IMG/VR virus record: IMGVR_UViG_3300010354_000263
Coordinates: 1-35,455 of that record
Source of the DNA: a virus
Reading direction: 5' to 3' (one strand)
DNA length: 35,455 nucleotides
In this document: in pieces, positions 26,704 through 35,000 of the stretch
Numbering within the stretch: position 1 is the first letter of the stretch
Layout of the letters: each line of letters begins with the position of its first letter
Translations under genes and position numbers: made by a program
Notes under the pieces: generated by a model
What the model saw: the letters and a program-made list of their open reading frames with translations, nothing else
The model's database searches: none
What the model was told of the DNA's origin: nothing

Positions 26704-26743
26704 TAGGCGCGGTGGCCCTGGCCGCCCTACCAGGGGCGCGGTG
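26704..26743 (+). repeat. GGCGCGGTG repeat, pair 3
   Basis: TAGGCGCGGTG is at 26704-26714 and GGCGCGGTG at 26735-26743, 29 nt apart and about 710 bp after pair 2. CCTTCGCGCG precedes it, matching the flank of pair 2. Confidence 0.75.
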
Positions 26744-27456
26744 GTCCCGGAGGCCTCCCCCCTGGCCCTGGCCATGGCCTGGCCTGCCCCCGCCCCCACC
26801 CTGGCCCGCCTGCCTACCTGGGCAGGCCGCCTGCCCGGCCCTGGCCGGCCTCCAGGCAGGCCCAGCAGGCCGCCACGGCCGCCCTGGCCGCCATAGCCTG
26901 CCTGCAGCCAGCCGACCGGGCCCGCCCGGCCTCCACAGGGCCCCACAGGGCCTCCACATGGCCTCCACCAGGCCGCCTAGCAGGAACCGCCATTAGGCCA
27001 TGCGGGTAGGCCTTTGGGGCCGCCATAGCCATGGCCCTGGCCGGCCTTCAGGTTGACCCCCCCCCCATCGCACCTTCATGACCATGGCCTGCCCTGGCCC
27101 TGGCCGCCTAGGCCGCCTCTAAGGCCATGGCCCTGCCTGACCCTGCCTGACCACCATGACCATGGCCTGCCTGCCCTCCTAGGCCTTCACAGGCCTCGAC
27201 CCTGGCCTGCCTGACCACCAGCCTGACCCTGAACCTGACCCTGACCATCAGCCTCGACCTGACCCACCTGCCTTGCCTGCCTGCCCGACCACGCGACCAC
27301 CACTGATCGCCACGACCGCCTCTGAGGCCCGCCGCCCACGGACCTGCCTTGCCCGACCTTCGACCCTTGCCGGGAAGGCCACGAGGGCTGGAGACACCTG
27401 CGCGACCCTCAGAAGTATCCGACTACACTCTCTCACGCCCAAGCCACTAATGTTAA

Positions 27457-27549
27457 TGTACAAAGCAGAAATAGTGTACAACGTCTCCCCCTTCTTCAAA
27501 TTCCCCGCAGAAAATTTTGAAGAGTGAACCTTTAACGTACAAATGTACA
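27457..27549 (+). promoter_or_regulatory. Three TGTACA palindromes and an inverted repeat upstream of the two-HTH gene
   Basis: TGTACA occurs at 27457-27462, 27475-27480 and 27544-27549. Between them CTTCAAATT (27494-27502) faces AATTTTGAAG (27513-27522), an inverted repeat with one extra base. They lie in the AT-richer 140 nt before the promoter at 27572-27577 and could be operator sites, perhaps for the encoded HTH protein itself. Confidence 0.45.
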
Positions 27550-27583
27550 CTTCTTTCCGCCGCGGCGATGATACAATAAGAGA

Positions 27584-28177
27584 GTGCCGAGAGAGAAGAG
27601 AGAGCTCCCCGATGAAGAGCGTGCCGTGCTGCGCACCCTCAACGGTGTGTGGTTGCGCGCCTACGTGCGTGACCTGTACGCTCAAGGTTGGTCCCTCGCG
27701 GCGATCGGCGAGGCCATGGACCCGCCCCGCCCTCGTTCCACGGTACGCTCTTGGATCTCATCCTCTCCTCCCTCTCCTCCCTCTTCCTCTTCCTCTTCTT
27801 CACCAATAACCACGGCTGAAGATTTGCACCCTCCCTACCCTCCTCCTCTCCCTCCTCCGCCCTCGCCTCTCCTCCGCCCCTCCGCTCCGTCCGCTCATCC
27901 CGCTCCTTCTCACTCTCCTAAGCCCCGCGCGGAGCGTCGCTTCTTCGACCCTCGCTCACCTGACCTATCCGTTACCGCCGCGCGGAAAATCGCGCATCTC
28001 GCTCCTCTTGCTCGGCGTCACCGTTCTCGGACGGCTCCTACGTCACCGTACGCTCTGGCGAACGATGAGCTCACACAGATCTGCCGCGCCGAGTACGAGC
28101 GCGGTGTCTCGATACGTGAGCTCGCCGCCGCGGCGGGTGTCACATATAAGGCCATGGAAAGAAGGGTGCGACCGTAG
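27584..28177 (+). CDS. Protein with two HTH domains joined by a Pro/Ser linker
   Basis: This gene encodes 197 residues from GTG 27584, exactly 6 nt after TACAAT (27572-27577), so probably leaderless. Residues about 20-57 (LNGVWLRAYVRDLYAQGWSL, AAIGEAM, RSTVRSWI) and about 155-196 (LTQICRAEYERGVSIRELAA, AAGVTYKAMERRV) are helix-turn-helix units. Between them is a linker of about 85 residues dominated by Pro and Ser, then Arg. It could be a small terminase subunit, a regulator, or the binder of the repeat tract just upstream. All three are inferences. Confidence 0.8.
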   Translation: MPREKRELPDEERAVLRTLNGVWLRAYVRDLYAQGWSLAAIGEAMDPPRPRSTVRSWISSSPPSPPSSSSSSSPITTAEDLHPPYPPPLPPPPSPLLRPSAPSAHPAPSHSPKPRAERRFFDPRSPDLSVTAARKIAHLAPLARRHRSRTAPTSPYALANDELTQICRAEYERGVSIRELAAAAGVTYKAMERRVRP

Positions 28178-28179
28178 CC

Positions 28180-28572
28180 ATGAAGGTGATCTATGATCTG
28201 TTTCCCGCTCGGGTTCGGGTGTGCGTTGGAGAAAACGTCACGGATGAACAATACGAGAGCGGTACGCTTACTCCTCACACCCGCCTGGTCGGTTCGCGTC
28301 TTGTCGACGCCGTCCGGGTCATTCTGACCGAGGAGACGATCATGATCGCCGCCGACTCAGATAAGGGGCCGATGCTGATCTTTCGCGAGAAGTACGTTCG
28401 CGAGTCGCTGCGCCCCGACAACCCGAAGCCGACCCGAGGAGTGACCTGTCTCAAGACGGTAACGGGTAAGGTAGTGATCATGGAGAAGGACGCAAACTGC
28501 GGCTGTGGCTCGCGTCTACGCGGCTGGAACCCGTACAATACGGTCTATTCAACAAACGACCCTGTTGAATGA
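28180..28572 (+). CDS. Hypothetical beta-rich protein
   Basis: This gene encodes 130 residues and starts 2 nt after the previous stop. It has many strands (RVRVCVGENVTDEQ, TIMIAADSDKGPMLIFREKYV) and a C-terminal CGCGSRLRGWNPY motif that could bind metal. Typical ribosome sites are weak, so translation may be coupled. Not recognised. Confidence 0.75.
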   Translation: MKVIYDLFPARVRVCVGENVTDEQYESGTLTPHTRLVGSRLVDAVRVILTEETIMIAADSDKGPMLIFREKYVRESLRPDNPKPTRGVTCLKTVTGKVVIMEKDANCGCGSRLRGWNPYNTVYSTNDPVE

Positions 28573-28587
28573 GAGTAAAGGTAAAAG

Positions 28588-28881
28588 ATGCACAACTTCA
28601 ACGTCATTGACTTTTTGATCCTCGCCCTCGCGACGGTTCGGATCACGCGGTTCATCACGACGGACACGATCTTCTCGCCTCTACGCGAGAGGTTCTGGGC
28701 GCGATTTCCTCCCGAGAAATCGATGTACGGATATCTCATCACCTGTAACTGGTGCTCGAGCGTTTATGCCGCAACACTGGTTATGAGTATGTATAGAATA
28801 ACACAAGGACCTGCGCTGTTTGTTTGCTCGATATTCGCGCTTTCGTGCGTCGCAGGTTTTGTAGTAGACCGCGCTCAGTAA
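28588..28881 (+). CDS. DUF1360-like membrane protein
   Basis: This gene encodes 97 residues. FLILALATVRITRFITTDTI, FSPLRERFW and YGYLITCNWCSSVYAATLVM follow the DUF1360 pattern: a first membrane span with R-x-T-R, a DxI-x-x-P-x-R segment, then a C-x-W-C motif before further spans. A last hydrophobic span (FVCSIFALSCVAGFVV) follows. Members are small integral membrane proteins of unknown role, also common in actinophages. AAAGG precedes the ATG. Confidence 0.8.
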   Translation: MHNFNVIDFLILALATVRITRFITTDTIFSPLRERFWARFPPEKSMYGYLITCNWCSSVYAATLVMSMYRITQGPALFVCSIFALSCVAGFVVDRAQ

Positions 28882-28887
28882 TTTCAC

Positions 28888-28902
28888 GATTTCAACGAAA
28901 TC
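28888..28902 (+). terminator. GATTTC/GAAATC hairpin before the portal gene
   Basis: A perfect 6-bp stem with an AAC loop, followed shortly by CCGTTTTAT. It may be a weak terminator or leader element between the DUF1360-like gene and the portal. Confidence 0.4.
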
Positions 28903-28960
28903 ATGCCGTTTTATAGGCGGTAGGATCTTAGTGAGCTCCGTTTAAAGACGAGGAGAAACA

Positions 28961-30745
28961 GTGGGCGTATTTCGCCGAGAACCGGTAACTTCTAGACGTA
29001 GACCTCAGTCACCGTCTTCCGCTCCATTGACGGGCCTCGTTCCCCTACCTCCCGGGTACTCCTATGCGCAGTCTGCTCCGTACGCCGCGACGCGTACGTT
29101 GACCGCCGCTGCCGCACAGGTTCGCCTCAACGACAAGGGAGAGGCCGAACACTTCAGAACACGCCGTCACGCATACTCGAGCGCGTGGCAGAGCGAGGCA
29201 TGGGAATATTACGACGCCATCGGAGAGGTTAAGTACGCCTTCAACCTCGTTGCGTCCGTTGTCTCAAGAATTCGTCTGTATGCAGCCGTCGTCGACAACC
29301 CTGCCGAGACTCCCGTTTCAGTTCGCGACAGCTCCAAGATCGACCAGAGAGTCGCCGGCGCTGCCGAGCGCGCGCTGGCTCGTCTCGACTCGGCGTACGG
29401 CGGACAGGCTGGTCTGCTTCGCGACGCCGCGCTGAACATCAGCGTCGCCGGCGAGTGCTATCTCGTTCAGATGCCCGAGCGCGTCGGCTCCGGTCTTCCC
29501 GAGTCGTGGGACATTCGCTCCATCGACGAGGTTCAGGTTGACCAGCGCAACAACTACGGCATCGCTCCTCGCCGCGATCTTCTCACCACAGGAAATCCCA
29601 CCGGCGGATACGCAAAGGGAATCATTCCTCTGCCCGGCACGGCGTTTGTTGGTCGTATCTGGAGAGCGCACCCGCGCTTCTCCGAGGAGGCCGATTCGTC
29701 GCTTCGTGGTCTGCTCGATCTGTGCGCTGAACTTCTTCTGTTGAACAGAACGTTCCGTGCAACGGCGCGCTCGCGTCTTAACGCCGGCGCCCTGTATCTG
29801 CCCGATGGTCTTAGCGTCGCCGCGTCGCCTGATCCCGACTATCCCTACGACGACGCCACCGATCTTGAGCCCGGGTTCACTCCCGAGGAGTCCGGTGACG
29901 AGTTTGAGGATCAGCTCATCGACGCGATGACGACACCGATCCGTGACGAAGACAGCGCAAGCGCCGTCGTACCGTTGATCATTCGTGGCCCCGCTGAACT
30001 TGGCGACAAGATCAAGCAGTTCAAGTTTGAGCGCAGCTTCGACCCCGCACTTGCGCAGCGCGCCGACCGCGTACTCGAGCGTATCCTTCAAGGTCTCGAC
30101 GTGCCGAAGGATATCGTCACCGGTCTTGCAAACGTGAAGTATAGCAACGCTCTTCAGATCGACGAGGCGCTGTACAAGGCGCACATCGAGCCGTTGATGT
30201 TGTTGATCGCCGACGCGCTGACCGTCGTGTATCTGCGTCCGTATCTGCTCGCCGCAGGCTTTCAACCCAGCGAGGTCGAGAAGGTTGTTATCTGGTTCGA
30301 CCCGAGCCAGGTCGCGACACGTAACGACCGCGCCGTCGATGCAGACTCCGGTTTCGAGAAGATGGCCGTGTCATATGGAACGTGGAGAAAGGCGCACGGC
30401 TTCAGTGATGCCGATGCACCCACCGCCGACGAGGTCGCGCTGCGTCTCGTCTTCGAAAAGGGTGTCATCACTCCCGAGTTGACCGAGGCGATTCTCAACG
30501 CGGTCGCACCTGACGTGATCTCGGCGGCACGCGAGGCGCAGCAGGCAGCGAGCCCAGCGCCGATTCCTCCGGAGCTACAGGGTCTACTGCAAGGAGCGCA
30601 GCCGGGTGCGCCAGCCGCGGCGGCACCAGGCGAACCGCCAGCACCCGCGCCTCAACCAGAGGCGCAGGGTCCGTCACTCGCTGACCTGATGAAAGGTAAG
30701 TCTACGGCGCCAGCAGAGGCGCCCGCAGAAGGAGCACCACAATGA
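28961..30745 (+). CDS. Portal protein
   Basis: This gene encodes 594 residues from GTG 28961 with an AGGAG site. The portal forms the ring at the phage capsid vertex through which terminase pumps DNA and to which the tail joins. Evidence: position soon after the terminase; a length typical of portals; the segments SEAWEYYDAIGEVKYAFNLV, WRAHPRFSEEADSSLRGLLD, and LERILQGLDVPKDIVTGLAN followed by IEPLMLLIADALTVVYLRPY, which match actinophage portals. The C-terminal 90 residues are Ala/Pro-rich and flexible. The last bases overlap the start of the next gene (ATGA), suggesting coupled translation. Confidence 0.88.
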   Translation: MGVFRREPVTSRRRPQSPSSAPLTGLVPLPPGYSYAQSAPYAATRTLTAAAAQVRLNDKGEAEHFRTRRHAYSSAWQSEAWEYYDAIGEVKYAFNLVASVVSRIRLYAAVVDNPAETPVSVRDSSKIDQRVAGAAERALARLDSAYGGQAGLLRDAALNISVAGECYLVQMPERVGSGLPESWDIRSIDEVQVDQRNNYGIAPRRDLLTTGNPTGGYAKGIIPLPGTAFVGRIWRAHPRFSEEADSSLRGLLDLCAELLLLNRTFRATARSRLNAGALYLPDGLSVAASPDPDYPYDDATDLEPGFTPEESGDEFEDQLIDAMTTPIRDEDSASAVVPLIIRGPAELGDKIKQFKFERSFDPALAQRADRVLERILQGLDVPKDIVTGLANVKYSNALQIDEALYKAHIEPLMLLIADALTVVYLRPYLLAAGFQPSEVEKVVIWFDPSQVATRNDRAVDADSGFEKMAVSYGTWRKAHGFSDADAPTADEVALRLVFEKGVITPELTEAILNAVAPDVISAAREAQQAASPAPIPPELQGLLQGAQPGAPAAAAPGEPPAPAPQPEAQGPSLADLMKGKSTAPAEAPAEGAPQ

Positions 30746-32070
30746 GACATGAAACAAACGCCGCAGAACTCGTGAGCTCGCTCGCCGCGTGTCTCTCGAA
30801 CGCCGTTGTTATGTCGACGAAGGCGCAGGGGCATCACTGGAACGTGGTCGGACCTGACTTCGGACAGTTTCACGATTTCTTCGGTGAAATCTACGCCGAC
30901 GTGTATGGGTCGATCGACCCGCTCGCCGAGAACATGCGTAAGCTTGGAGTGAACGCGCCGTATCGTCTTGGAGAGTTTGCATCGATGACGACGATCGCTG
31001 ATGCAGAGGTTGGTGGTAGCTCACAGGCGATGGTCGCTGATCTCTTCATAGCGAACGACGAGGCGATCGCCTGTCTGTACACTTCGTTCTCTCTTGCCTC
31101 ATCGAGCAACCAGCAGGGTATCGCCGACTTCATCGCCAGCAGAATCGACGTGCATGAAAAGTGGCGCTGGCAGCTTAAAGCATTCATGGCTCCAGAAGAG
31201 CCAGCGATGCCGGGAAAATCTGAGGCTGCGTCGTTTGTTGAAGCGAGAGCTACCGCTCCCGTTATGGCTCAGCCTGTCGTCGAAACAGAGATCATGTCCA
31301 TGCCGAGTAGCTGGTGCCCGAACTGCATCGACGGCGTCTGCTCGTGCCCTGTAGGCGAGTGCGACTGCGACGAAAACTGCGAGTGCGACGAGTGCTACTA
31401 CGATGACGACGCCGCTGGTTTTATTCTCGCCGCTGGGTCGAAGCCCGCGCCGAAGAAGGACAGAATCTACGGTTCAAAGAGAAACCCTAAGGGTTCTGCC
31501 TCCGGCGGTAAGAAGATCAAGTTTAGCGCCAAGACCGAGACCGCTCTTCGCAACAAGGTTACCGAGCACAACAAGACCGCGAAGGAAGGCAGAAAAGCGA
31601 CGATGGGTCAGTTGAAGGCCGTGTATCGTCGCGGTGCTGGAGCGTTCTCAAGCTCGCACCGCCCCGGCAAGACGAGAGATCAGTGGGCGATGGCGCGCGT
31701 CAACGCGTATCTCAAGCTTCTGAGATCTGGCTCGCCGTCGAATCCGAAGTACGTTCAAGACAACGACCTGCTGCCTAAGGGTCACCCGAAGTCGCTGTCA
31801 ACGAGCGCGATCACGGCCGCGGCTCATATTCAAGACAGCCTAACCGTTGTCTTGAGAGAAGAGAAAGAATACAATAGTTCAGAAGATGCTATTGTTGCAC
31901 TTGCCGAGTACTCAGATCTTAGTTACGACGTCATCCCTGCCCTGCGCGCCGCGTGGAGACGGGCCGACGCAGCGAATGAAAATCCGTTTGAGAGAGCAAA
32001 AGAACTTGCGATAAATCTCTACTCCAGTAGAGATTGCGACCTTCTTCCCCACGAGAACAAAGTAGATTGA
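30742..32070 (+). CDS. Dps-like domain fused to a Cys-rich segment and a phage structural domain
   Basis: This gene encodes 442 residues. Residues 1-150 are a Dps/ferritin-like four-helix domain; H32, H44, D59 and E63 reproduce the Dps ferroxidase set with the same spacings (12, 15, 4). Residues 192-218 hold nine Cys (CPNC...CSC...CDC...CEC..C), probably metal binding. Residues about 238-345 carry LKAVYRRGAGAFSSSHRPGK followed by TRDQWAMARVNAYL, a domain seen in large phages (DUF5824-like). SDLLP-type motifs follow and recur in the next gene. It lies just after the portal with an AGGAG site, so it is a likely virion or capsid-assembly protein; iron handling is inferred. Confidence 0.8.
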   Translation: MRHETNAAELVSSLAACLSNAVVMSTKAQGHHWNVVGPDFGQFHDFFGEIYADVYGSIDPLAENMRKLGVNAPYRLGEFASMTTIADAEVGGSSQAMVADLFIANDEAIACLYTSFSLASSSNQQGIADFIASRIDVHEKWRWQLKAFMAPEEPAMPGKSEAASFVEARATAPVMAQPVVETEIMSMPSSWCPNCIDGVCSCPVGECDCDENCECDECYYDDDAAGFILAAGSKPAPKKDRIYGSKRNPKGSASGGKKIKFSAKTETALRNKVTEHNKTAKEGRKATMGQLKAVYRRGAGAFSSSHRPGKTRDQWAMARVNAYLKLLRSGSPSNPKYVQDNDLLPKGHPKSLSTSAITAAAHIQDSLTVVLREEKEYNSSEDAIVALAEYSDLSYDVIPALRAAWRRADAANENPFERAKELAINLYSSRDCDLLPHENKVD

Positions 32071-32074
32071 TGCC

Positions 32075-35000
32075 ATGGGTTCTATGAGAAGTAATAAAAG
32101 AGCTGCCGCGAAGAGTCAGTTTATTCACCTCTACGGCGCGAAGCTTCGTTCAGACATCCTGACCTCGGTTAGAAAGTCAAACGAAAAGGTGCAACCGGAG
32201 CGCAGGGTGTCCGTCGCATCGGCGATCACCGTCGCGAACCGCGATCTTGCGAACACTCTTTCGTACTCGGCTAACGTACGTTACTTCTCTGCCATTCGCG
32301 CCGTCAATGCGTTCGTCGCCCTAGCGACAAAGAATAAGCAGACACCACAGTCTCTGTCGAACTCCGATCTTTTGCCTGTTGGCCACCCAGCGTCGACACG
32401 GGCTCACGCGATGACCGCCTCGGCGTTTTTGCACGCGCAGGCTCGCTGGATCGCTGCCGACCCGATGATCGACGACTCTGTTCGTTCACTCGTCGCGTCC
32501 GCGCACGCAGCGCGACCTGGTTCGATCGAGCGAACTCACGCGTTTACTCGTCTTTCGATCGTTGGATTTGGTAAGGCGCCAAGCTATGTTTTGATCGACG
32601 AAGCGCGGCCTGCCGCGATCACCGCGAGCTTTCTTGTAGGTAAGAACTCGAGTGCCGCTCGTCGTCTTCGTGCTCAGATGCAGCGTCGTGACCGCCGTGG
32701 TCGCTTCGCGTTCATGGGCGGCGGCTGGAGCTTCAACCTTCGTCTTCCCAACGGAATGTTTAAGGCCGTTTCTGGACGCGTCGTTGGCCAGTCCGGAGAT
32801 GATGGCGTCGAGATCGAGGTGCGCGGAAATAGACACCTCCCAGACGGTGTCTATACGATGCCTGCCGGCAAGGGCGAGTCTGTTGCTGCTATTCTTTCCG
32901 AAGAGGCAGTCAAGGATCTTCCCGACGTTGACGTGTATGTCGGCACGGATGACGTGTTCGCTGATTCGGACGATCTGATCGCTTCCCGACGGGACGCCCC
33001 CAGCGGCTGGGAGCGACAGGTTACCGGCACGAGGGGCGGCGAGCCTAGCCGCATTGAGTGGACAAACGAAGAGACTGGGTACACCGTTCAAGAAGATCTA
33101 GAGGACACGTTCTTTGGAAAGCCGACTCCGCGCGAGCTCACTCTACGCAGAGGTCTCGACAACGAGTACGTCGCACGCGGGAGATCGTGGGGCGACATTC
33201 AAAAGGCGATCGACGAAGATCAGCCCGAGTACCTCAAGAAGATCGCCGAGTTCGACCGCGCCGAAGAAGAGAAGAAGGCGCCCAAGCCTGCTGGTTCTGA
33301 TCTAGAGCAAAGAATTAAGAAAATCGCTGAAGACGCGATGAAGCCTCGCCCGCGCGAGGATGCTCCGTTAATGAGCGGAGAAGATGAAAACGTCGTCGAC
33401 GGCGTGCGACTGCCTAAAGGGCGGAAGAAGCTCAAGGCGTGGCAAGAGAAGATTATCGGCCCAAGAAGACCTGGCGGACGCTATAAAAACTCGTACGGAG
33501 AAGAATACGAAGTCGTAGATGTCTACGTCAACGACGACGATCAAGTGCGTATCGTGGTCCGCGGAGAAGACGGCAAGATCAGAGAGCACTCGACTGCGTG
33601 GGATCCTAAGCGCGACAAGGTCGTCAAGGAGCCGTATAAGTACGAGACTCTTAAGGAAAGAACGGCGCGCGAAGAAAGAGAAAGAGTAGAAAGCGAAAAA
33701 CAAGCGAAGAAGCGTCTCAAGGAAGCAGACAAGGCGCTAGGAGAAACTCCCGAACTTGGAAAGCCCAGTGTAGACGACGTTCAAAAGGCGATCGACGCCG
33801 GCGAAGAAATCTCGTTCATGTACAACGGCAAGGAGCGCACGCTCAAGCCTGAAGGCATGTGGCTGAATCCCAAGACCGGCATGACCAACGTCTACGGTTT
33901 CGACAAGGACGCGAACGATAAGCGCACGTACACCGTCGAGAAGATGGAGGCCTCCCCTTCTAAAGCGCCGAAGCCCTCGAAGGCTGCGGCCGCGCAGAAG
34001 ATGCAAGCGATCGACGGCGACTCCGTCGAGAAAAGAAAAGAACAGATCGATAGTGCGATTGAAAAAAGCGAGACGGTTCTTTTCGATTACAACGACCAGC
34101 CACGTATATTCACTCCCGAACGAACATATTTCAATAGCAAGAACGGCAAAACAAACGCCGTAGGCTACAGCCACACGGACGGCGAAGATCGCACGTTTGC
34201 GATCGACAATATGTACTATAAGTACCCTACCGAAGAAGAAAAACGAGAGATCGCTGACAGGGCCCGCAGGGAAGATGCAGAACTCGCAAAAAGAGGAATT
34301 CCTAGCGTCAACATCTACGATGAAGACGGCTTTTTATCCGGCATAATTCTACCGTTCCGCCCCGACGTCGATGAAGGTAGACAAGTAGACCTCCCAGACT
34401 TCGACTTCCCCGAAACAATCGAGTTCCCGTGGGCAGAAGAAGGCTCTGCAGACGACCCGTTTGACTGGCGCGGAGATAGAATTGACAAGCCTCTTCGTGC
34501 ACAAGAACTAAGAGATTCGCTTGCGCGTTATATGCCTGCTGGGCTCGAGGACGCTGGCGGTGGAGTCAATCGTGAACCCGTGCAGCCGTGGCGGAGAAAC
34601 ACGTCAGAAAAAGATAGACGTGTCACGGCGATCTCTCGCAGCGCGATAATGCAGCAGTTTCTTGATCGAAAAAATTCTGTAATCGACGGTGGGCGTATTT
34701 CGCCTAAGAGACCAGGCCTCACTGAGGCACTCGATAAGTTTAGGGAGGAACAAAAAAGAGAACTTGAAAAACAACTCGAGAAGGCGAAGAGAGACGCCGA
34801 GAGGCAGGCCGAGCGCGAGGATCTCATCAATGAGAGAATAAGCGACCCGGACAACTGGGAACAAAGACCAGTAGGGTACCCTGCAACCGGTACCAAACCG
34901 GTGTACATCGGCCCATGGAGCGACAGAGACGGTATGAGGCCGATCTCTCCTCCGCCAGCTAACTACACTCCCCTGTCGTTAGAGGAGAAGAAGGACAAGT

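Larger units (their letters stand above)
25473..27013 (+). repeat. Six CATACGGGCAGGCC-like islands
   Basis: The sites are 25473-25487, 25828-25841, 26382-26396, 26536-26550, 26663-26675 and 26999-27013, with forms such as CATGCGGGCAGGCCT and CATACGGGCAGGCCT. Spacing is irregular. They stand out from the surrounding words by their ATACGGG/ATGCGGG core. Confidence 0.6.
25281..27300. repeat. Two-kilobase low-complexity CTGGCC/CATGGCC/CTGCC tract
   Basis: Nearly the whole stretch is built of short words of 4 to 7 bases: CTGC, CTGCC, CTGGCC and CATGGCC. Adenine is scarce on the plus strand except in CATGG, and T exceeds A markedly. The changing word length breaks any reading frame rhythm, and reading frames on both strands stay open only because the words lack stops. 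I read it as non-coding. It contains ordered islands: three paired GGCGCGGTG repeats and six CATACGGGCAGGCC-like sites. It could be a replication origin, packaging region, recombination hot spot or spacer; sequence alone does not decide. Confidence 0.85.

Noticed and set aside
25633-26946. A 437-codon open frame on the minus strand and a 353-codon one on the plus strand (25645-26706)
   Set aside because: Both overlap in the low-complexity tract and are open only because its words lack stops. They have no ribosome site or promoter, and the protein sequence is a Gly/Ala/Pro/Trp or Arg/Gln repeat without domain features.
29318-30265. A 315-codon minus-strand frame within the portal gene
   Set aside because: It is a shadow of the GC-rich portal coding frame; there is no ribosome site and codon use fits the plus strand.
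32486-33091. A 201-codon minus-strand frame
   Set aside because: It is antisense to the large open gene starting at 32075, which runs unbroken for 1127 codons.
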